The position numbers were made by a program, and so were the translations under genes. A DNA stretch of 64,000 nucleotides from Fragilaria crotonensis (Eukaryota; Bacillariophyta; Fragilariophyceae; Fragilariales; Fragilariaceae): NCBI GenBank assembly GCA_022925895.1, contig JAKSYS010000179.1:30536-94535 (forward strand), read 5' to 3'. The notes beneath the pieces are model-generated. The model had not been told where the DNA came from. It saw only the letters and a list, made by a program, of their open reading frames with translations, and searched no databases. Below are positions 1 through 10,896 of the stretch, one piece after another (position 1 is the first letter of the stretch; every line of letters starts with the position of its first letter).

Positions 1-936
1 AAGTTCCGTAGCCAACAACAGTTGTGGGTTCCGATGCGAGATTAAGGTAGCATCCTGTTGTTTGACCTCTAGAACCAATAGGGCACGAATTGACTTGTCG
101 TCATCCTTGGTATCCTTCACGACAGTTCTGACTTTAGATGAAGCATTAAGAGAAGAAGTTTTCGCGGGCGTGATAAAATCTTGGGTAGTGATGGTATCAG
201 GCAGCCATTCGTCGACGTTTCCTGTCGCTTGGACTAACCCGCCGAGCCCCAATCGCTTGGCGAGAATACGTCGTTGCAATTGAATTCGTTGGTGCACGAA
301 ATCCGACGAAGATACATCGAGACCATCTAGTCGTGAGTCTTCATCATCGTCGTGGTCGTAATGTTGCTCTGGTGCAGCCAACAGGTGTCGTCCCCGCTGT
401 AAGACTAGTTGAATGTCTAGGTCTTCCACGGTCAACCACAAATTGGTATTCTCTTGCGACAGCAACACCGAATCACGTGCCATAAACTCCTCTTGATTCG
501 CTCTTGGCAGGAACTGTGCAACTCCCTGCATGGCCCACTGCGCATGTTGGCGACACGTCCACGTCTGCCGAATCAACAGGGATAAAAGTCTTCCCAACAA
601 ATCCCACAAAACCAGAGGAGACGCTCGTGCCGCCGTATCCTGCAGATGCGAGGCTGCCATTTGAGCATGAGATGCCGTTCCTTCTTCGATGAGCTTGAGC
701 AAGCGTTTGGTGTGTGGTGTCAGTAGGATCGTTTCAGGATCGCATTCAGACCGAGATGGCCCATTTTCTGTCTCATTAGTAGGTTTTCCGTCTGGATCGA
801 CAAAATCTGATTCGCATCGAGCGCGACAACATGGCGAGGCGGAGGCAGTAGTTGTGATTGTCAATTCGTTTTCACTTCCGTCGATACTATGCACATGCGG
901 AGATCGTAAACGAGGTCTCTTGCGAGAGGACGACAT
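1..936 (-). CDS. MOT1/BTAF1-type TBP-associated Snf2 ATPase, N-terminal part (runs off window)
   Basis: An open frame of 312 codons starts at the ATG at 936 and runs off the left edge without a stop. The N-terminal ~75 residues are polar and low complexity. Then comes a HEAT-like block (RLLKLIEEGTASHAQMAASH, about residues 79-98, followed by a Trp-rich helix) and, near residue 220, a helix ending RILAKRLGLGG. This order matches the N-terminus of MOT1/BTAF1, whose HEAT repeats grip TATA-binding protein so that a C-terminal Snf2 ATPase can strip it from DNA. The ATPase would lie outside the window. The ~40-residue Asp-rich insertion around residue 200 is lineage-specific as far as I can tell. 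Family assignment is by remembered sequence pattern, not by search. Confidence 0.78.
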   Translation of the reverse strand, partial: MSSSRKRPRLRSPHVHSIDGSENELTITTTASASPCCRARCESDFVDPDGKPTNETENGPSRSECDPETILLTPHTKRLLKLIEEGTASHAQMAASHLQDTAARASPLVLWDLLGRLLSLLIRQTWTCRQHAQWAMQGVAQFLPRANQEEFMARDSVLLSQENTNLWLTVEDLDIQLVLQRGRHLLAAPEQHYDHDDDEDSRLDGLDVSSSDFVHQRIQLQRRILAKRLGLGGLVQATGNVDEWLPDTITTQDFITPAKTSSLNASSKVRTVVKDTKDDDKSIRALLVLEVKQQDATLISHRNPQLLLATEL

Positions 937-1862
937 AAATGCATGCGAGGTATAGTTGTGCAGAGTCCATCAGGGCATTTTCAGGTTTCAAGAACACAAG
1001 AACAGAGTGGCCTGAGTTGCTCTCTACCAGTAGTACATAGTACATACTGTTGTATGTGTTGTATTGATACGTACTGTACTGTAGTGCTATATATAATGTA
1101 TCATGTATCATACCACAATCCCGCTTCCGTCGTGTGTACCAGTACGCGGGAACTACGAACGGCATTCCGTTGGCAACGCGCACGATCCAGAATCTACAGT
1201 ATCCAAACGACGACAGTAAATCGCCCGACAAGACGCTACACTTGTTTGATGATGTAGATGGTGATTGGACGACTGCAAGTAAGAGAGCAAGGAGAGTTAA
1301 AAGAGGAGTTAAGATCATCTCCAACCAAGACAAGAGATCCCTGTCTGGGAAGGTTGGCAGGACTGATCTGAGAAAAGGAAGTAACTAAAGTAGTTACAAT
1401 ATTTGGAACCGGAATTTAGAGTCGGTAGTATTGTCAACTTTTCCACAGTAAGGTAGAGTTAGTACGTGCGAACGACTCTGGAGATATCTGGGATTCTCAA
1501 CATATACTACCGGTAGTATGACATATGACATATGACACAGACTCGGCGTGCTCGAGTACAACTACTTGTACGAGTACTTCTACCGTCGTGTATTCATACA
1601 TCTATTCGTCTTTCGTTGGGTAACACTGTTCAAACTTCAAACCCATCATTGATGCAACCACCGAGCAGTATCGGCACATTCATTAACAGGCGCGTATAGT
1701 GCTGCTTCGTTCGCCACAGAGGAGCTTCAACAACAATTGCATTGATCGCAATCAAATCACCATCAGCCAACCCACGGACAACTGGAGTGCCAGACACCCT
1801 CGTATTTCCTGGTACCGTTCTCAAACGCCCGCGTAACTGTGATTCCTCAAGATAGACTCAGA
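937..1862. other. Intergenic, divergent promoters of MOT1 and minE, GTAC-rich
   Basis: No supported gene. Positions 1030-1100 and 1500-1580 are dense in GTAC/AGTAC words typical of the non-coding DNA in this window. The frame of the downstream minE stays open back to 1746 without an ATG, so an upstream 5' exon could be hidden here. Confidence 0.5.
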
Positions 1863-2263
1863 ATGTCGTTTCTGGGAAAGATGGGCAAAATATTTGCTGG
1901 AGCTGCCGCTGCTCCAACCACCGCATCGTCAACAAGGTCCGTTGCTAAGGAGCGTCTGAGCGTCATTTTAGCTTCACAACGAGGGTCAGAACTTCTCGAA
2001 GGAGTCGATATGGACGCCCTCCAGAGAGACGTCATGCAAGTTGTCAAGGTAAGGCACTGGTTCCCCTCTCTCAGATGAATTCCTTTGTTGTTCCATCTTA
2101 ACGATCATTGCCCTTGTAGAAGCATATACAATCTGTCAAGAATGAAGGTCCTGTACAGATGAGTTTCAACTATGAAGGGGAAGTTAGCTTGTTCGAAATG
2201 TCAGTGGAGTTGGACGCTCCCGGTCCGCGCCGAACTCATGTAAGTACGACCAAAGCAGCCTGA
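1863..2263 (+). CDS. minE: MinE-like division topological specificity factor, nuclear-encoded, one intron
   Basis: Exon 1 is 1863-2048 and exon 2 is 2120-2263. The phase-0 intron (2049-2119, 71 nt) has a GTAAGG donor and a CCTTGTAG acceptor. The joined protein is about 109 residues. It has the MinE signature: a basic SVAKERLSVILASQRG helix (the MinD-contact/switch helix), then an ALQRDVMQVVKKHI stretch and a final beta strand with SLFEMSVELDAP. MinE displaces MinD from membranes and so positions the division ring. In stramenopiles Min proteins act in mitochondria or plastids. The N-terminus (MSFLGKMGKIFAGAAAAP) is short for a plastid presequence. The frame is open upstream to 1746 without an ATG, so a first exon with targeting information may be missing. 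A GTAAGT sits just before the stop (2240), so an alternative third exon is possible. Confidence 0.72.
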
Positions 2264-2441
2264 GTAATTCTAGCAAGGTATACTAGATTATGCTATGAAA
2301 GAATTAGATCTCCTCGTCGTCGATTGCGTTCATTCCAATAGGTGACAATATGGAGGAACTATTTCATATTCATAGCGAAAGGTTTTCGCAACGAAACATC
2401 CAGCGCCCACCATGCATGCCATCCATGTCCGAGACTCCACT

Positions 2442-5381
2442 CTATACCGCCTTGATCTTCTTCGAAGATTCGTCCGACAGAGATCCGTCGCTGGGATGGG
2501 TCGTCTTTCTCTTGCGACTTTCCAACGGAGTTACCGCCGTTTGCAAGAAGACAGAGTCGCCGCTGTTCCGTTCCGTGTGCTCAGATGCAATCTTGGATCC
2601 TTGCGTTGATACAGTGTCATTAAACGAAAAAGCGGAAGCAGCGCTCGAGCCCAATGGCACAGACTCTCCTCCGGAACGAATCCCATCAGGCGTGTCGTGC
2701 ATACCCAGGGCCTTGGCTGCCAAAACATAAAACTTCCGGAGAACCGAGCTGAGCGAGGCCGAGCCCTTGAAACCGGCCAGCTTCGCCTTGGTAGCTTCAG
2801 GACTATGGGGACAAGTTTCCAAATGTAGGCGTTGAAACTCGCGAACTGACTCGTAAATTCCATTAATCGAGTAGGGAAATGCCACTGCTGTTCCCCTGGC
2901 AGCGTCCTCTCCTTTTGCCATCGCACAATGCAAGCAACGGATTCCAACCTGTCCAATGTGGATGGGGTACTTACGATCCTCTCGCGCTATCTCCACGTCA
3001 GCAGGTGTGGCACAAAAAACTTCCAGATTCCGCCGAATGAAGCAGTCCATGTCGGACAACCACTCCTTGTCTTCGGAAATGGCTAGAAGAACACGAGAAG
3101 ATGGCGACGCCGGTGATGCTAGGTTCGAAGAATCAGCGAGTGCTTTAGCGGCATCCATGGTGGATCGCTCAATCACAAGCGTGCCTTCGTCTGGGCTGTC
3201 GCATGGTTCAGTCTGTCCACTGTCATCCGTCTGGTGTTGCCCCTTCCCGGGACTCTTCGATTTTGGAGCAGCATTCTCGTCGTTGGCGCTTCTGCCGCCT
3301 TCGTCAGTGCTCAGGGATTCACTGAGAAGTTCCGCGTCTTCGTCGTGGAGGCGCCTCCACATCCTTCGAAAGAACACTTTTTGCGAACCTCGAGGTAAGC
3401 GTGCCATTTGCTCAGGGTGTCTGCGTTTAAGCTCCATGAGTGCGTTTTTAATTGGAACCGGACACCGTCTACATTTCAGGACGTGGCCGGGAATCTCGGC
3501 GAAACTATTGGCCAGACGATCGACATTGCTCCAGAAGAACTTCCGAGAATTAGGAGCTTCGGAACAGTGCACACACTGCAGTCCTCCGTAGCCCACCTTG
3601 ATATTCTCACGTTTCCCCCCTCTCGTCTTGCGATCAGCTTCTGAGAATCGACAAAGTCGGAGCTGCCTCATCAAGTGATAGAAGTAGTCTGTCAATAGTA
3701 GCTTGTCCTCGTCAAGTACAAGCGATCCTCTCGATTCGCGTTCAGTGGGGGTGGATCCGAAACGCTGTTTGTCTGAAGCTACCAGCGCATCCACGGCCTT
3801 GATTATTTCGAGATCGTGGGCCTCTGATAGCATGCCTGCAGCTGGAGGGCGAGGTGGGGGCCGAGTCGCACGATGCGGCATTGGCTCCCTTTCCATGAGT
3901 GGATGAGGGGGGTACATCGTATTTGATTGATCAGCCGACGGCGGTGGTGGTGGCATGTAAGGAGGATATGCACCTTCGGGATGGGGGAAAGGAGGCGCAT
4001 GCCCAGATGCACTCCACCCAGGAGGTGGAGGACCCGGTGGATACTGAGGACCAGGAGGATAGCCGTAAGGAGGCAGCGGCGGTGGCCCATCATAGTAGCC
4101 AGGGGGTGGTGGCTGATTGTAGGACCTACAGATGCTCAGATGCTGATCGATGAACTGGCCGTGCGGAGGTGAGTGACTGGGAGATGACCAAGAGGCACCT
4201 GGCTCACGGTATTGTGGATGTACGTGGATGCAATACCGGCAGGCCCAGGATCCATTCATCTCTTGAAAGTAGGGAAAGTCAGGTGGTGGCATCTCATACG
4301 GAGAATGAGGTACGGGCGGATAGCTGTGCGGCGAATCCTGGTGCTGGGCTTGAGGAGTGGGCGGTTGTTGGGGATCTGGTTGTTGTGCCATTCCTGGAGT
4401 GCGAGAATCCTGCGGCGCATCTTGGGCATAATAGCCCCGAAGGGCACTACCATGGGGCTGAAAGGCAGCGTAGCCTCCTTCTCTCTCCCCTATGGGCGGG
4501 TAATTCCGATCGGCGCTCTGCGGCATGAAACTTGCCGGCGGATAGTCGCCTCCGTGGTGTTTGTTACGCCTCGCAAGAGGCGTGGCAGCAATATCAGCCA
4601 TCATTTGGCCAACTCTTGGTGGAGGAGCTTGGAACGGAATAGACGCATGTGGAGGACCTCGAGGTGGCAGCGGTTGGGCATCCATCGGTCGATAGCCACT
4701 TTCTCCAACAACAACCCCAGTTTTTGGAGGATACTTGTCAACGAGGCCGATGTTGTCGGCAAAGTATCTGCAGTGGTCAAGCAATGCCATTTGGCAGCGT
4801 TCTTCCCCCTCGCTGGGCTGTCTTCGCTGTTCATGATCTCTTTGCCTCCTGACGGCAGTCGACTCGCAAACTTCTCTGACCCGAGCGGGTGCGGAGGAGC
4901 ATTCTGAGAGATGGCGGTCTGACAGCATTTGGATACAAGTGGCCAGGTTTTCCGTGACTTGCGGATATAATGTACTGTATGCAGTCCCCGGCAAACAGTG
5001 GATGCATCGTATGCCCAACTGGCCCAACGTAATAGATTCCCCAGCAGATGCAACGGCGTCTGCAACATTTTGATGATCTGCTTCAAACACCTCCAAACTC
5101 TGACATGCGGTAAGGTCGGTGATATCCATGCCTTCTCCTTCGCCAGGCTCTAACAATCGGTATCTTCTCATCTTGGAGGGACTCGGCTGCTGAGGCGCGT
5201 AGGGAGGCATGATTCCGTAAGGAGGCGACGGTTGTGTCAATACAGCGTTTGGCCGTTGGCGTTTGCGACAGTCCAGTTCGTGTGCTTTGACTTGTTCAAA
5301 GGTTTGAAAGTCTTGCGCACCGCAACAGTCGCAGGACCAGAGTACTGATACAGACCCTGAGTCTCTAGCCTGCGTGGGCAT
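2442..5381 (-). CDS. Large proline-rich protein with five C-x2-C...H-x(3-4)-C modules, function unknown
   Basis: An intron-less frame of 979 residues from the first ATG (5381); upstream codons to 5555 are open but begin only at TTG. Five short modules share the pattern Cys-x2-Cys followed 15-40 residues later by His-x(3-4)-Cys, as in zinc-binding folds. They lie at about residues 15-38 (WSCDCCG), 120-158 (GQLGIRCIHC), 377-420 (WACRYC), 600-640 (GGLQCVHC) and 812-855 (GQVGIRCLHC). Modules 2, 4 and 5 share the G-x-x-G-(I/L)-(R/Q)-C-(I/V/L)-H-C core. A Pro/Tyr/Gly-rich tract lies between modules 2 and 4. The C-terminus has a short basic end (RKRKTTHPSDG...KKIKAV), a plausible nuclear signal. I know no named family. 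A nucleic-acid-associated scaffold is inference only. It converges with minE. Confidence 0.72.
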   Translation of the reverse strand: MPTQARDSGSVSVLWSCDCCGAQDFQTFEQVKAHELDCRKRQRPNAVLTQPSPPYGIMPPYAPQQPSPSKMRRYRLLEPGEGEGMDITDLTACQSLEVFEADHQNVADAVASAGESITLGQLGIRCIHCLPGTAYSTLYPQVTENLATCIQMLSDRHLSECSSAPARVREVCESTAVRRQRDHEQRRQPSEGEERCQMALLDHCRYFADNIGLVDKYPPKTGVVVGESGYRPMDAQPLPPRGPPHASIPFQAPPPRVGQMMADIAATPLARRNKHHGGDYPPASFMPQSADRNYPPIGEREGGYAAFQPHGSALRGYYAQDAPQDSRTPGMAQQPDPQQPPTPQAQHQDSPHSYPPVPHSPYEMPPPDFPYFQEMNGSWACRYCIHVHPQYREPGASWSSPSHSPPHGQFIDQHLSICRSYNQPPPPGYYDGPPPLPPYGYPPGPQYPPGPPPPGWSASGHAPPFPHPEGAYPPYMPPPPPSADQSNTMYPPHPLMEREPMPHRATRPPPRPPAAGMLSEAHDLEIIKAVDALVASDKQRFGSTPTERESRGSLVLDEDKLLLTDYFYHLMRQLRLCRFSEADRKTRGGKRENIKVGYGGLQCVHCSEAPNSRKFFWSNVDRLANSFAEIPGHVLKCRRCPVPIKNALMELKRRHPEQMARLPRGSQKVFFRRMWRRLHDEDAELLSESLSTDEGGRSANDENAAPKSKSPGKGQHQTDDSGQTEPCDSPDEGTLVIERSTMDAAKALADSSNLASPASPSSRVLLAISEDKEWLSDMDCFIRRNLEVFCATPADVEIAREDRKYPIHIGQVGIRCLHCAMAKGEDAARGTAVAFPYSINGIYESVREFQRLHLETCPHSPEATKAKLAGFKGSASLSSVLRKFYVLAAKALGMHDTPDGIRSGGESVPLGSSAASAFSFNDTVSTQGSKIASEHTERNSGDSVFLQTAVTPLESRKRKTTHPSDGSLSDESSKKIKAV

Positions 5382-7331
5382 GTCACTTCCCCAGCAATAA
5401 GTTTCAAGAGTTGGCGATTTCACGAATAATCCCTTCTCATCCGCACTCGACAAAACCAAACTTGCAACCAGGCGCTCGCAATGCCTGTTTGTGATGCAGT
5501 AATAGCCGTATGCAGATGTGCAGGTAACAGCTTGTGCAATAGTTAAGCTCAACAATTACTGTGCGGAAATAACCGTCAAGATCACCTGGGATCGGCAGCG
5601 ACAGGGAATGCGTAGAAGTGATTCTCGTTGAATACGAATGATAGCCGTACTCAGTAATCAGTTGCGGCACTCGGAATTCGGCAAACAACGCTATCAACTC
5701 AGCTTTCGGCAATCAGCAATCGGCAATCAGGAAGCTCAGAGATGCTTGCTGGCGATGATCGAACGCTGCGTGTGGCTCTGGAGAAGCTATGTGCAATGTC
5801 GCTATACTCAGTACTTCGACTATGTCACAATGGAGGCCTTCGTATGTATTCACACGATGTGGACGATCCACCCTTTGTGGAGGGGTCAGTCGACGGCGGA
5901 GTTGGCACGCGACAATAATTTTTGGGGTTACTACTTACAGTTCAACACTTTCATCTCAGTACAACCGCTACGTAACGCAGGGCCGGCCATCAAAAGGCGA
6001 CTGCGACAGTAATGGGATTGGGGGGTGTTCAATTCAACGCATGATTCTCATAGTATACGGAATTTAAATCCTTTCAGAGAATATATCATATACGTCCTAT
6101 TGAATGATTTAATCGTGCAATATGTGCTTTCATACTCATCATATATAGATCTGAAACAATTTATGCAGTTTTATTCGGGAACCTTCCGGGATTTAAGCTC
6201 TGCCACTCCTTTGTCGCCCCTCCTAGGCAACAGTCCCGTCATCACACAAACGATTTCACATATCATCTGAACACATGTTTCTAGGGTCGCTATGTATGAA
6301 TATGGTGAAAACGTTCTCTCATACTCCAGTACAATTGTACTGCAGTACAACGCAGTACTATTAGTGTAACAACTGGTACTCTACTCTAGAGGGCCAGTCT
6401 ACGAGATGCCATGTATGACAATCCGATTAGAATGCCCCATGACGCTATATGTATGATGAATGATTACTGATGACCGCGAGAATCCGGGGAGATGCGGGAA
6501 AGTACTCTTTGGAGGTAAACTACTAGACAGTAGACCGCAGTCTACTACGGTACACTATATTGTTAACGTACCTTAACCACCCTTACAAATACATTGTACG
6601 AATGCGATGTAACTTGTGTCTAACGGTAGACCTTCATTCGACTTGCGAACGTGAATCAACCTTCAATATCATACGCCGTGGTGGTACTTGTACTTGAACC
6701 TGTTACAAGTACTCCGTGTGGACGAAGCGGATATAGGATATATCCGTACACGAGTATTCTATGTTCTATGTGGTATGTGGTAAAAGTACCAGGTATTGTA
6801 CCAGTACTCCTTACCTGTGCCGACAACGTACATATGTTGATCTGTGCTCTGTTAATTGGTGAATGCATAGTACGTTGGATGTATGAAATATGAACAACTG
6901 CATAGAGAGTATTGAATTGTGCAGTACCGTACTGTACCATTGCAGTGGAATACACGAGTGTTGGTAATCGGCACGCGGGATGCTGCAAGCTGTTTGATGG
7001 GATTGGAGCAGCCATTTTCATGCCACGGTTATTTTCATACAGTGCTCGAACTCCACCATAATACTAGTAGACACTACTACCGCTATGTAGCTCCAGCAGA
7101 GAATATAGAGAGGTCTCTACTAATTGAGTTTTGTGGATTACTGGTGCCGGTGTATTTGGTGGCATATTTTAATACTCGAGTACATGGGGAAGGCCTTTAT
7201 GATGCTTCGTCTTTAGCCAGTGGTGTGCTAGTAGTAGTACACTACTACCAGGCACCATACCATACCATACAAAACCACTTGTCTTAATAGTAGAACGTGA
7301 TCTATGTGTTCACCAGGGCTCCTTCCTCGAA
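5382..7331. other. Gene-poor intergenic DNA
   Basis: About 2 kb without a convincing coding region. The open frames here are short, lack domain pattern and overlap one another. Around 5690-5740 a CAATCGGCAATCAG-type short tandem is seen. From about 6300 onward GTAC, AGTACT and GGTAC words become frequent. Confidence 0.5.
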
Positions 7332-8136
7332 TCACGAGTGACGGACGAAACGGATCAGATATCGGGTCAGATATCTGTCAGATGTTGTACCAGGCGGCTC
7401 TCGTAGAAAACATCACCTCGTCCACCAGATCTGATCAGATGTCGGTCAGATGATCTGTTCAGATCTGCATATATTTACGACCTCGCATGATATTTTTTTG
7501 TACCACGAGCGTCGTAGAAAAAAAAACAGATATCTGTCCACGATCTGGCAGATATCTGATCTGTTTCGTCCGTCAAGCATAACATTGTTTTTGCCAAACT
7601 TTGAGAGCCCATAACTTTGCCAATAATGGCACCAAAGTAGATATTGAAACAGATTCGGAAAGCGCGAGATGTGAACTTTCCGAATCTGTCCTTCATTTTA
7701 TAATGACCTTCTTCGTTCAATTGTTATATCCCGACAAATGTTGTCGATTTTGTTGTTTTCGGGAAAAAGTGCTTTCTGATGAGCCTCTAACTCTTCAACG
7801 AAGTGAGATACAAGATAAAGTAGTGCAGATTTGGAAAGCTGCTTCATAGGGCTTTGATATCTGTTTCAATATCTATGTTGCTGCCATTATTGGCGAAGTT
7901 ATGGGCTCACAAAGTTTGCCTGAAGGCAAATAACAATGGAATGCGCACCGTCTTGCCACCGGGACTGACAGATCTGAAAAACAGATCTGTGTCAGATGTT
8001 CTCGAGACATCCGTTTTCTTCTACGGCACTCGTGGTACAAACACTCCTCGGGACCTCGAACAGATGTCGCATCTGAACGGATACGTGCCACGTTGTACCT
8101 CATCAGATCTGTCGGCAAGACGGTTGCGGCTCGTGA
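7332..8136. repeat. Foldback / MITE-like element with long imperfect inverted arms
   Basis: Two arms of roughly 150-190 bp (7500-7655 and 7859-8039) are imperfect reverse complements. Examples: TGTACCACGAGCG at 7500 pairs with a CTCGTGGTACA block at 8029; AGCCCATAACTT near 7607 pairs with AAGTTATGGGCT near 7896; AGATATTGAAACAGAT at 7640 pairs with ATCTGTTTCAATATCT at 7859. The pairing continues more weakly to TCACGAG at 7332 and CTCGTGA at 8130. Many CAGATCTG/AGATATCTG palindromes lie inside. No transposase is present, so it would be non-autonomous. I see no clear target-site duplication. Confidence 0.65.
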
Positions 8137-10394
8137 CTAGCATCATGTTTTCTACATGCAAAGTCCATTGCGACTACGACATACGAATAAACTGTATATA
8201 CATAGATAGAGATACGAAGATTGTTCACGCGAGTACTTGTCATCCACCTACTACAAGTACCGGTTGGACCATTCCAACCAGACTTGACTGCACGATACGC
8301 GATGTCGATTGCATACACTGGGTAATAGTGCCCATATCACGCATACCTGCAAACTACTGTAGAATCAAAACATACTGGTGTACTGGAGTATCATACAATA
8401 CAGATCCTCGGACTGAAGTCTGTGCCCTTTCATGATAGCAAGGGAAAAGCTCGCCTGGAGTAGTACAAGTACTCCAGTACGTCCTCGACAGTAAAATCAT
8501 CCGTACTGGTACTGGTACTACGGACTCACAAAGAGATATGGTATTCAGTATACAGTATGAATATTGTGCCAGTAGCATGCGTTCGCGTATTGGAGTGCAG
8601 CACATAGCGCAGTGCACACAAGGAAGACGAGAGTGAAATCAATACGCTCCGAGTATCGTACTTGTACTCTGCATGTGTATGCACACAACCCTATTATTGG
8701 TATGATAAAAGTACACGAATTGCAGTACGAGTACCTACGACGGCACAGATTACGATCATCGAGTCTGTTTTAGTTCGCAGCGTCCGCAGCTAAACCCTAA
8801 ACCTATTTTACATACAGTACGTAATCTTTTTTGGTACCAGTAGCACGTGATCGTTGATACTCTTAGTATTTGTACTGTAGTTGATGATAGTAGTCCGAGT
8901 AATGGGAGTACTACAGTTCTACTCTACCGGTAGTAGAGAGTAGTAGTACAAGGACCAGTTACAACGAAGCAGAATCTTGCACTCTCCGGGAAAAATTTGG
9001 ACTTTCCCGCATCTCCCTGTAGCTACATACCAGGTTTCCAGGTATGAGGGACATCCGGAGACCCGTAATCGGGGTATAGTACACGCTACTGGAGTACTAC
9101 GAGAACATAAGCGACCACGCATTTTCCGGATGCCCCAGTGCCCCAGTGTAACGTACCGTCACTGCATCTTTGCATCTTCTGCCATCATGACATCTGCGAG
9201 CATAATCACAGCGATGCCCTGAATTACTTTATGTCTCCCTTTTTGTCTCGTGGCAGTGACATATGACATATGACTGATGCCTGCTGGAAATATGATGCAC
9301 AGTGCACAACCCATACTGGTACATGGCCGTATCCTGATAGACTTCCAGTATCGCCCTACATATTTTTACATCTATCCCGATCCCTAACTGTCGCCCGTGT
9401 GCACAGTAAAACGTTACATCCGTGCTCCAGTAACCAGTGCGACACTGCACGACTGGAATCAAAACTCTCGTCGATTCAAATCATGTTCATCTCATCCCAT
9501 GAGCATGAACACTCATTTTCAAACGAGACTCAACGCCTCGTGTACCGACGACCACACCGCGGCACGAAACGACGTCTCCGAGAAACGAGGAGTGTTCCTC
9601 ATTGTTCCAAAGGAACACTCCCCATCTATCAGACCTCTCATCCCTTGCACGTCTTCACTCCTCTCACAATTGTCGAAATAATTCATTTTTTAGTGCCACT
9701 TACCTTTTCGTGAATACTGCACATATTTGCACAGAACATGAATGAAATTGACCATGACGAATTTTTACCGCCGGTCGTCAAATTGTCAACCTCACCATAC
9801 TGTACATATATCAGTAGTCAGTACGACGGTACGCACTATTACGACAGCGCACAGCACGGCAAGCAGTACAACAGTACTTTTTGCACATCACTTCCTCTGC
9901 CCGGCCATAGTCCGTGCATTCTGAGTCTATCGTTACCGTACATAACGATAAACTATTAGACAGTGCCCACTATGACCAAAGCGATATTATTACTAGTCAG
10001 TCCCCTCGCACATTTATGTAGCGATAGACCGACACATAGTATACGTATCGTTGTCTGTAGCGGTAGACAGCATTGTATTGCTGTACCGTTTATAGACACA
10101 CTAAGCAGTAGTCAGTGTCGTACTAGACACTTACCTACTGGGGGCGTACCCCGTAACGGTTACGTCCTGGCTCTTAACCCGAACCTTATGCCGACATGCG
10201 CGTCGACAGGTTCCGTTAACCCGAACCATATCATATCCCGTGTGATCCGACAACCCCTCCCATCCCACGGAGAACAGGCAATTTGCAGTTGATTGCTGAG
10301 CTCTTGTTGACATGACGATTGATGATGAGCGGGATAGAACTAAGCTTACTGTCTAGCACCAGCAGCATGGCTAAAAAGTCCAATTTGACTTGAC
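8137..10394. other. Gene-poor intergenic DNA, GTAC-rich
   Basis: No supported gene over about 2.2 kb. GTAC words are abundant at 8450-8530, 8640-8740 and 8900-8950. A telomere-like CTAAACCCTAAACC is present near 8791-8806 but not repeated. The longest frame (9270-9713) shows no domain pattern. Confidence 0.5.
9589..9621. other. Perfect 11-bp hairpin
   Basis: GGAGTGTTCCT at 9589-9599 is followed, after an 11-nt loop, by its exact reverse complement AGGAACACTCC at 9611-9621. It lies in gene-free DNA and has no U-tract, so I do not call it a terminator. Confidence 0.55.
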
Positions 10395-10688
10395 CTACAA
10401 CTGCACCGCAGCATTTAAGAGTTGCAAACTACCGGTAGCCTTCAGCGGACCAACACGTCCACCATAGCTACGTTCACCATCATCTGTAATGCCATTAATT
10501 CCAAGATGTAAGTCTTGAATCCACCGCATCAAAACGCCCAAAGCCATACTGCGTTCCATTTTGTCGTCCGATGACAAACTCAACAAGCTACCTGGCATGT
10601 TCGCGGGCATCCAAGCGTACGCCACAAAAGCCTTTCGGTCGCTGTGACACCCATCATCTTTGTCTGGAGCCTTCATTGTGATGAACAT
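10395..10688 (-). CDS. Possible small gene or 3' exon, unrecognised
   Basis: An open frame on the minus strand gives about 97 residues from an internal ATG (10688) to a stop at 10395, including SDRKAFVAYAWMPANMPGSL and MRWIQDLHLGINGI. Composition looks protein-like (ordered hydrophobics, no low complexity). I recognise no family and could not connect it in frame to an upstream exon, although a GTGAGT donor and a CTATAG acceptor lie just upstream (about 10700-10765). It sits downstream of, and in the same direction as, NAD kinase. Confidence 0.3.
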   Translation of the reverse strand: MFITMKAPDKDDGCHSDRKAFVAYAWMPANMPGSLLSLSSDDKMERSMALGVLMRWIQDLHLGINGITDDGERSYGGRVGPLKATGSLQLLNAAVQL

Positions 10689-10896
10689 GCCCGCTATAGC
10701 CGAGTGTCGCCCACTTCCCAACCATCAACTACCAACGGGGTCCATCATCAACACTCACTGAATGTTCACAAAACACCCATCTCCGCCTCCCTCAAGCCGT
10801 GCTATGCGCGCCGTCATATAGTTGGTTGGAGCCCTCGTCACAATGACACAACAATTGGTTCTGCAACGAAGGAAGTCGAAGCGGCGTTTTGCTGCC

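Noticed and set aside
2350-5086. Many plus- and minus-strand frames overlapping the Cys/His protein gene
   Set aside because: They are shadows of the 979-residue frame with Arg/Trp/Cys-biased composition and no family pattern.
5382-5555. 58-codon extension of the Cys/His protein
   Set aside because: The only initiator is TTG; the first ATG at 5381 fits the N-terminal Cys module better.
8791-8806. CTAAACCCTAAACC telomere-like sequence
   Set aside because: Less than three units and no subtelomeric context; a similar AAACCCTAAA near 63768 is inside the VPS33 coding end. Chance is enough.
9270-9713. 147-codon open frame on the plus strand
   Set aside because: No domain pattern, mixed composition, surrounded by repeat-rich DNA and overlapped by frames on the other strand.
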